64,000 bases of DNA from Haematobia irritans (Eukaryota > Arthropoda > Insecta > Diptera > Muscidae): assembly GCF_050003625.1 (NCBI RefSeq), contig NC_134398.1:100855664-100919663 (forward strand), read 5' to 3'. Position numbers and translations under genes: made by a program. Below the pieces are notes generated by a model, which saw nothing but the letters and a program-made list of their open reading frames with translations, did no database searches and was not told the origin of the DNA. Shown here piece by piece: positions 57,062 to 64,000 of the stretch. Each line of letters starts with the position of its first letter. Within the stretch, counting starts at the first letter, position 1.

Positions 57062-57385
57062 AAGGTGAGTATTAAGTTCGAGTTTAGCCGCTAAAATCGC
57101 TAAAGTGAAAACTAAATCAGTAAAACAAAGGCATACAATTATACATATTTGTTGCAAATTTTATTACATCTTGATGGGGAATCGCCTAAAGCAAATTTTC
57201 ACAAAGTTTGTATTTAATAATCCATTTTAAGTAATACAAACTTTGTGAAAATTTGCTTTAGGCGATTCCCCATCAAGATGTAATAAAATTTGCAACAAAT
57301 ATGTATAATTGTATGCCTTTGTTTTACTGATTTAGTTTTCACTTTAGCGATTTTAGCGGCTAAACTCGAACTTAATACTCACCTT
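57062..57385. repeat. Perfect 153-bp inverted repeat (Q-family foldback) downstream of RpL9
   Basis: Arms 57062-57214 and 57233-57385 are identical inverted copies with no mismatch by eye, around an 18-nt loop. Each arm is a Q-family end (AAGGTGAGTATTAAGTTCGA, ATCTTGATGGGGAATCGCC). A further Q copy follows at 57386-57590. A transcript through it would form a long perfect hairpin. Confidence 0.9.
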
Positions 57386-57590
57386 TAGCCTCTAAAATTC
57401 GTCATTTTTTCACGAATACTTATCTTTTATAATCCATTTTAATGAATACAAACTTTGTGAAAATTTGCTTTGGGATATTCCCCATCAAGTTATAATGAAA
57501 CCTGCAACAAATATGTATCATTTTATGACTTTTACTGATTTACTTTTCACTTTAGTGAAAATTAGCGGCTAAACTCGAACTTGATACTCA

Positions 57591-58528
57591 ACCATATGCA
57601 AGACACACCAGTTTTTATTGTGTTACAATGGCCCCTAGTTTACATTTTTTGCTTGTTTAAGCGTACATATCTAATGGCAATAGAGTCGTTCTATCATGTT
57701 TTTGCCATTGACAAGGAAAGTTTACACATTAACATGACTTAAACTCATTTCACAGAATACATCCTGGCAAAGCTTAGTAGAACGGGCGGGTATGTCATTG
57801 AAACACGACTTCTTCCCAATGGAATAAAATCCTACTCGAATCGCCTTTGTACAGTCCCAAGTCAAGTTTAACGTAAAATACTAGGTTAAATATTTTGGAA
57901 AAATAAAAAGTAAAGGAAATAGAAAGAACAACAAATGTAAATTCCTAAGTTTCTGAACCTGAAATGTAAATTTGTAAGTTGAGCAATTTTGAATTTGTAT
58001 CCCTCTGTTAAGTAGTAAATAACATTTCTTTAATGTAAGAAATCCCTACAAAAATCAAGAAAATGGCCAGTAGTAACTTGCACGAGTAGAGAAAACCGAC
58101 AAAGTCGCGAAAAGTTGCATTAAAATTATTTACAGCCAAGCAAAAATGTTGGTCTTCGAAAAGCCACCACACAAAACACAATTGCAAATACCATTCCATT
58201 ACTTTCGTTCAACTAACATAACTGCATCTACTGTTAGGGTTATTACTATTATGCTGTTGGAAGTGTCTAAAGGTTGTTGCAAACAACAAATCGGCGTAAC
58301 ATTGCGTCCACTAGCAACCTTTAAGAACCTATTTAATTTTGAGCATACGAAACGCTACCAGAAGGGCAAAAGTTTTCGAATATGTTGAACAATTTATCAT
58401 TCTTATAATTGTATATCAGTAAATGTGAGGCTCAGTATAGAAAGTATGGAATTTAATAAAACTCTCCAATAAAAAAAATACTTTCTTCCAGAACGAAATT
58501 TTAGGCAAACGTTATTTTTAAGAGCAAA
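57591..58528. other. Intergenic stretch, no gene seen
   Basis: No supported ORF, RNA gene or repeat boundary was found. Confidence 0.45.
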
Positions 58529-59077
58529 ATTCGATAAATCGACCACGTAAGGCTTTGATTTGCTTAAATAAATGGAAAAATAAAAAATAAGCCCGAATTT
58601 ATTACAATCCTTGCAACAACTTCCTTTAATCTTTTTTATTTTCTTTTAAATCGAAGCATCGGTACCAGTCCGGTGATATGTTGTCCAGTGACAATTTGCA
58701 TCATAATACTTAAAACTAATGTGAATACAATATTCTCAATAGCTGAAAAACTACACGCACATTTCTTTACCTAAACACAAAAAAAAAACGCAATGGGGGT
58801 ATTATCAGTGATGATGCAAAAACAAAGTTAATTGTTATAATTAAAATACTGAATTAATTTACTTTTAAAAGCGCTTAGACTTACGGAAAAGTTCTTATAA
58901 TGTAATTCGATAAATCGACCACGTAAGGCTTTGATTTGCTTAAATAAATGGAAAAATAAAAAATAAGCCCGAATTTATTACAATCCTTGCAACAACTTCC
59001 TTTAATCTTTTTTATTTTCTTTTAAATCGAAGCATCGGTACCAGTCCGGTGATATGTCGTCCAGTGACAATTTGCAT
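58529..59077. repeat. Tandem duplication A-B-A' (its B' is at 62727-62925)
   Basis: A (58529-58701, ATTCGATAAATCGACCACGT...) is repeated as A' (58905-59077). B (58702-58903, CATAATACTTAAAACTAATG...) is repeated as B' at 62727-62925. The simplest reading is a tandem duplication of a 376-bp A-B unit, the second copy being split at the A'/B' border by 59078-62726. Confidence 0.75.
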
Positions 59078-60124
59078 ATTTAAGCAGTTCTTTATATCAC
59101 ATACACATATACTGTCAGGGTATTGAGAAATAATTAGATCATGAAGCGTGCTAAAATATATATATATGGTTTACCGGTGTGGTACTTTCCTTAATTGTAA
59201 TCATGACATTTCGGTAAAATCCAAATGTTAGAGCAAAAGCTCAATTTTATACCATAAATCGAGATCGTTGACAAACTAATCCAAAGAAAAACTCGGCGTC
59301 GTTGCAAACATCAAAGATTGGGGTTATACACAAATTTTTTTTTATTGATTTCAATCACAAACATCGCGGATTCAGTCATTCACCACCACGATTTTCAATT
59401 AAAAATTTAATTGACTTTTGTTACGGAATCAATCAATTTTAAAAATTATTGGTTTTTGACATGAAATTCAGTAAATTTTTTAATTGAATCAATTGCAATT
59501 TTAAATAATTTCGAGACAAAAATTAAATATTTGATTGATTCAATTAAATAACTAATAGATATTGCAAGAAATTTGAATCAAAAATTAATATATATTGCGC
59601 ACCCACAATCTTATTTAAATTAGTTAGAAAAAAGAAAATATGCATTTCTTATAAAAAATAGTCAATATTTTATTATTGCGAATTATGCTAAACAAAAGAG
59701 TTTGGTTCTTGTTATTTGTGTGTTTTGTTCTAAAATAACTTACACATACGATTAGGATCAATAACAACCAAAGGATGAAATAAAACTATATACATCATTA
59801 TCTTCCTTCTCATAATAACCAAGTCAGCATGTTCCTTCTAATATGTAGATGCGCAAAGATTTCCAATAAACCAGCAGTCTTTAAGTCTGAGAGTAAACAG
59901 AAAAATTAGAATTTATTTTTGTTCAAAGTTTTTTCGTTAGAATATCAAGTTGAATTCTTAGTTCCAGGTTGCAGATTTGTAATATTCTTTTTCCGTTGTA
60001 GTCTTTTAGCATATAAGGTGTGTTAAGAGGCTCGGTTTAATTTAATTATAATTTAATCGTCTATTAAAATTTGAACCACTCAGAAACACAAATAATGGCA
60101 AATCAGTGTAATATTAGGTATTAT
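59078..60124. other. AT-rich inserted DNA, no gene seen
   Basis: This is part of the block inserted between A' and B'. It includes AT-rich imperfect palindromes such as TCAATTAAAAATTTAATTGA near 59396. No ORF is supported. Confidence 0.45.
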
Positions 60125-60477
60125 CCCTTCCAGCATTTCAAAGTTCCATTTCATCCTCCTCGCTACCACAGACTCGTAAGTGACACTACAACAATCGCCA
60201 TATGTGTTGGGGGAAGCGTGTCAAAAAGTATGAAATGTATATGAAAGTATTTTGCCGTCACTATTGTTACAAGAGCTATTTTTTTCTTGTGAAACACCAA
60301 GCGCAACTAGCTTTTTATAATTCAAATAAAGACGAAAATGAAGTGACGAAAACGTAGTTATTACGCTTAAAATTGTGAATGATATACAGGTGAACAATTC
60401 TCGACTTTCCAAATGGAATAAAGTGATAGTTTTTCAAATATTTTTCCAGATACGCTGCCTCCATCAAGAATGTTGTT
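60125..60477 (-). mobile_element. M element copy 5 (M5), right part inverted
   Basis: It starts CCCTTCCAGCATTTCAAAGT and matches the right half of M1/M2 in reverse. It breaks off before a GTT repeat and a (TTCAA)n microsatellite at about 60490-60516. Confidence 0.7.
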
Positions 60478-60614
60478 GTTGTAACAGTTTTCAATTCAAT
60501 TCAATTCAATTCGATTCACACATTTATTTAATCAATTAAGCCCTCTTGGACCATACATTGATAGCTATGAAAAAAAGTACAACAAGCTAAAGAATTTACA
60601 AATGCAAAGGAAAA

Positions 60615-62726
60615 CAAGTATATACGGCCGTAAGTTCGGCCAGACCGAAGCTTATGTACCCTCCATCATGGATTGCGTAGAAACTTCATCTAAACACTGC
60701 CATCCATAATCGAATTATTTATGTTGCGGTAACGCTTGCCGATGGCAAGGTATCTTAAAACCTCCTAACACCATCTTCTAAATTGTATGTAAGTCCATAC
60801 GTGGTATATATTAAATCAAAAAAGATCGATCCAATACGTATATAATTCAGTTTGACAAAGTAGACATAAAATTTTGACAAAATTTTCTACAGAAATAAAA
60901 TTTTAACAAAATTTTCTATAGAAATAATATTTTCACAAAATTTTCTATAGAAATAAAAATTTTGACAACATTTTCTATAGAAAGAAAATTTTGACAAAAA
61001 TTTCTACAGAAATAAAATTTTAACAAAATTTTCTATAGAAATAAACTTTTGACAAAATTTTCTATAGAAACAAAATCTTGGTAGATTATTTTTGGCTCGA
61101 GTGGCAACCATGATTACGAACCGAATAAAATTTGAACAAAATTTTCTATAGAAATAAAATTTTGACAAAATTTTCTATTGAAATAAAATTTTGACAAAAT
61201 TTTCTATAGAAATAAAATTTTGGTAGATTATTTTTGGCTCTAGTGGCAACCATGGTTATGAACCGATATGGACCAATTTTTGTGGTTGTTAGCGACCATA
61301 TACTAACACCACGTGCCTAATTTGAACCGGATCGGATGAATTTTGCTCCTCCAAGAGGCTCCGGAGGTCAAATCTGGAGAATGTTTTATATGGGGGCTAT
61401 ATATAATTATGGACCGACCTGGCACGGTTGTTAAAGATCATATACTAACACAACCGGATTGGATGAAATTTGCTTCTCTTTGAGGCTCCGCAACCAAAAT
61501 CTGGGGATCGGTTTATATGGGCGCCATATATAATTATGGACCGATGTGGACCAATTTTTGCACGGTTGTTAGAGACCATATACCAATACCATGTACTGAA
61601 TTTCAGCCGGATCGGATGCAATTTGCTCCTCTTTGAGGCTTCGCAAGCCAAATCTGGAGAATGTTTTATTAGGGGGCTATATATAATTATGGACCGATAT
61701 GGACCAATTCTGGCACAGTTGTTAAAGATCATATACTAACACCATGTTCCAAATTACAACGGGATTGGATGAAATTTGCTTCTCTTGGAGACTTCGCAAG
61801 CCAAATCTGGGGATCGTTTTATATGGGGGCTATATATAATTATGAACCGATGTGGACCAATTTGTGCATGGTTGTTAGATACCATATACCAATATCATGT
61901 ACCAAATTTCAGGCGGATCGGATGCAATTTGCTCCTCTTTGAGGCTTCGCAAGCCAAATCTGGAGATCGGTTTATATGGGGTCTATATATAATTATGGAC
62001 CGATGTGGACAAATTTTTGCATGGTTGTTAGAGACCATATACCAACATCATGTACCAAATTTCAGCCGGATCGGATGAAATTTTCTTCTCTTTGAGGCTC
62101 CGCAAGCCAAATCTGGGGATCGGTTTATATGGGGGCTATATATAATTATAGACCGATGTGAACCAATTTTTGCATGGTTGTTAGAGACCATATACCAACA
62201 TCATGTACCAAATTTCAGCCGGATCGGATGAAATTTTCTTCTCTTTGAGGCTCCGCAAGCCAAATCTGGGGATCGGTTTATATGGGGGCTATATATAATT
62301 ATGGACCGATGTGAACCAATTTTTGCATGGTTGTTAGAGACCATATACCAACACCATATACCAAATTTCAGCCGGATCGGATTAAATATGCTTCTGTTAG
62401 AGGCTCCACAAGCCAAATCTGAGGGTCCCTTTATATGGGGGCTATACGTAAAAGTGGACCGATATGGCCCATTTTCAATACCATCCGACCTACATCGATA
62501 ACAACTACTTGTGCCAAGTTTCAAGTCGATAGCTTGTTTCGTTCGGAAGTTAGCGTGATTTCAACAGACGGACGGACGGACGGACGGACATGCTTAGATC
62601 GACTCAGAATTTCACCACGACCTAGAATATATATACTTTATGGGGTCTTAGAGCAATATTTCGATGTGTTACAAACGGAATGACAAAGTTAATATACCCC
62701 CATCCTATGATGGAGGGTATAAAAAA
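60615..62726. repeat. Composite calyptrate-type repeat with about 152-bp tandem array
   Basis: A leading ACAAGTATATACGGCCGTAA block is followed by AAATTTTGACAAAATTTTCT units (60860-61215). Then come about eight tandem units of roughly 152 bp (61250-62460) containing TATGGACCGATGTGGACCAA and CAAATTTCAGCCGGATCGGA. It closes with (GACG)n at about 62570 and CCTAGAATATATATACTTTA. ACCCTCCATCAT occurs near both ends in inverted orientation. ORFs over the array are periodic artefacts. Confidence 0.75.
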
Positions 62727-62925
62727 TCATAATACTTAAAACTAATGTGAATACAATATTCTCAATAGCTGAAAAACTACACGCACATTTCTTTACCTAA
62801 ACACAAAAAAAACGCAATGGGGGTATTATCAGTGATGATGCAAAAACAAAGTTAATTGTTATAATTAAAATACTGAATTAATTTACTTTTAAAAGCGCTT
62901 AGACTTACGGAAAAGTTCTTATAAT

Positions 62926-64000
62926 AGGATGGAATTGCATTCCATAATCTGGATAAACGAATTATGAACGATCTTTCAAAAACAAGGTGTGAGAAAGTCT
63001 CTATTAGAATTTGAGTATTACGAATAGAGTTACGAATAGAAAATTAAAACACTGGAGGTAAGCGGGTTCACCATGTTTTATAATGCTAAAGAAAAAACTA
63101 AGGCATCTTATGCTTAGGAAGTGCTCAAAATTACAGCCAAGGAACTGATGCGTGAAATACACATAATTACGTCGGCAGTTACGACCATAGACATACCTTA
63201 AAATACTGTGAAATGAAGATTTAAGCCTGCGAATGTTTGACCTATTGGTGCCAGTATATACCTCAGCTCCGTACAATATATGAGGCATTAGTAACGAGTG
63301 AGCCAACATGTACTTTATTTGCGTAGGCAAGATCACATTTATGCTGTACAACTTTTTTAGGATGAGATTTAGTTTGGAGCAGATGTGGGCAATATGCTGC
63401 GCAAAAACCAAATTGGAGTCAATTTGATAACCAAGAGAAGTTATGACATCTTTCGAAGAAACTATATGATTCTGCACAGTGATACCTTGAGGAGTATTTT
63501 GGCGACGTGAGTAAACACTATACTTTTGGTTTTCGGAATATTAATGTTGAGATGGTTGCGACAGGCCCAGTCGCATATCCTCCCAATATCGTCGTCCAAA
63601 TGTGAAATGCAGCGTGGTAATCCTCCACTAGTACACGTACTCAACAGCTGAAAATCGTCTGCATATATTCCCATGTCTACATGTTGAACACAGAGCCGAA
63701 CATCATTGACATACAACATGAACAACACAGGACCTAAAATGGAACCCTGAGGAACACCGGCAGAAATTACATTAACACCAGACACAGGACCATCACATCG
63801 AATATATTGAGAGCGACCAGACAGGAAAGACAATAAAAGTCTACAAGCTGTAGAAGAAAAGTTAAATTCGTGGTAGAGCTTTGAACGTAGTGTACTATGG
63901 TCGACTGAATCGAAAGCTTTATTCAAACCAAGAGCCGCGAGAATACATGGGTCACCTCTATCAAGTGCCCGCCTAATGTCATCCGTTAGCTTAATCATAA
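62926..64000 (-). pseudogene. Jockey-like LINE reverse transcriptase (LINE E), runs off the window
   Basis: Two frames (63998-63462 and 63477-63004) join across a frameshift near 63470-63500. They carry LNKAFDSVDHSTL (motif A), AGVPQGSILGPVLFMLYVND (motif B), IYADDFQLL (motif C) and a jockey-type thumb (HSLLMPHILYGAEVYTGTNR). The organisation parallels LINE C but the sequence is a different family. The upstream part lies beyond 64000. Confidence 0.88.

Noticed and set aside
61250..62460. CRISPR-like array
   Set aside because: Units are contiguous diverged tandem repeats without unique spacers, in a eukaryotic genome.
61445..62524. Periodic ORFs over the 152-bp array
   Set aside because: They follow the repeat period on both strands and translate the repeat unit. 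No independent coding signal.

Overview
This window is eukaryotic and almost certainly comes from a higher fly. Two intact, intron-containing host genes read as close dipteran orthologues: Bug22/CFAP20 at about 35.5-36.2 kb and RpL9 at about 55.8-56.7 kb. Both have very short GT-AG introns (51 and 55 bp). The rest is AT-rich transposon DNA nested several layers deep. The tandem 'Muscidae-style' repeats near 61-62.5 kb, the DD41D mariner and the jockey/I-type LINEs suggest a calyptrate fly with a large genome (house fly, stable fly or horn fly group). That placement is inference.

Layout. 0-14.5 kb holds 1.45-kb TIR elements (family J), foldback MITEs, a 1.35-kb TIR element with two divergent tRNA-like modules, a full-length DD41D mariner with an intact 361-codon transposase, a dense cluster of MITEs (9-10.5 kb), and a deleted mariner sitting inside a J copy. 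14.7-27.8 kb is one jockey-like LINE (LINE A) split by a 6.3-kb TIR element (L1, 3-bp target duplication), a CACTA-like element (2-bp duplication) and a TTAA MITE. In each case the uninterrupted LINE reading frame is recovered by removing the insert. 27-33 kb holds a truncated RNase H-bearing LINE with a (TTAGG)n-type tail, a Ty3/gypsy integrase remnant between direct repeats, a TIR element carrying a small ORF, and two tandem J copies.

33.4-36.3 kb is the Bug22 locus. A 1.78-kb hAT-like element with an 8-bp target duplication sits 203 bp upstream of its ATG. It separates the gene from a perfect DRE-type palindrome that would otherwise lie about 320 bp upstream. 37.0-43.0 kb is a nearly intact, full-length LINE B on the minus strand, with a target duplication, poly(A) tail, EN-RT-RNase H ORF2 and one frameshift per ORF. 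45.2-52.8 kb is a second copy of the large TIR element (L2, 7.6 kb), inverted relative to L1. L1 and L2 share an internal hAT-like insertion but differ by later insertions, so the nest can be ordered in time. L2 carries a segment that looks like a captured host coding sequence.

52.8-64 kb holds degenerate tandem repeats, a rearranged TIR element, RpL9, a perfect 153-bp-arm hairpin 0.35 kb downstream of RpL9, a split tandem duplication, a 152-bp tandem array, and a LINE reverse transcriptase running off the window end. There are no rRNA genes, functional tRNA genes or CRISPR arrays. The two host genes are unrelated in function (axoneme/cilia versus ribosome). Everything else is selfish DNA, and its main interest is what the nested empty sites reveal about target-site rules and relative ages.
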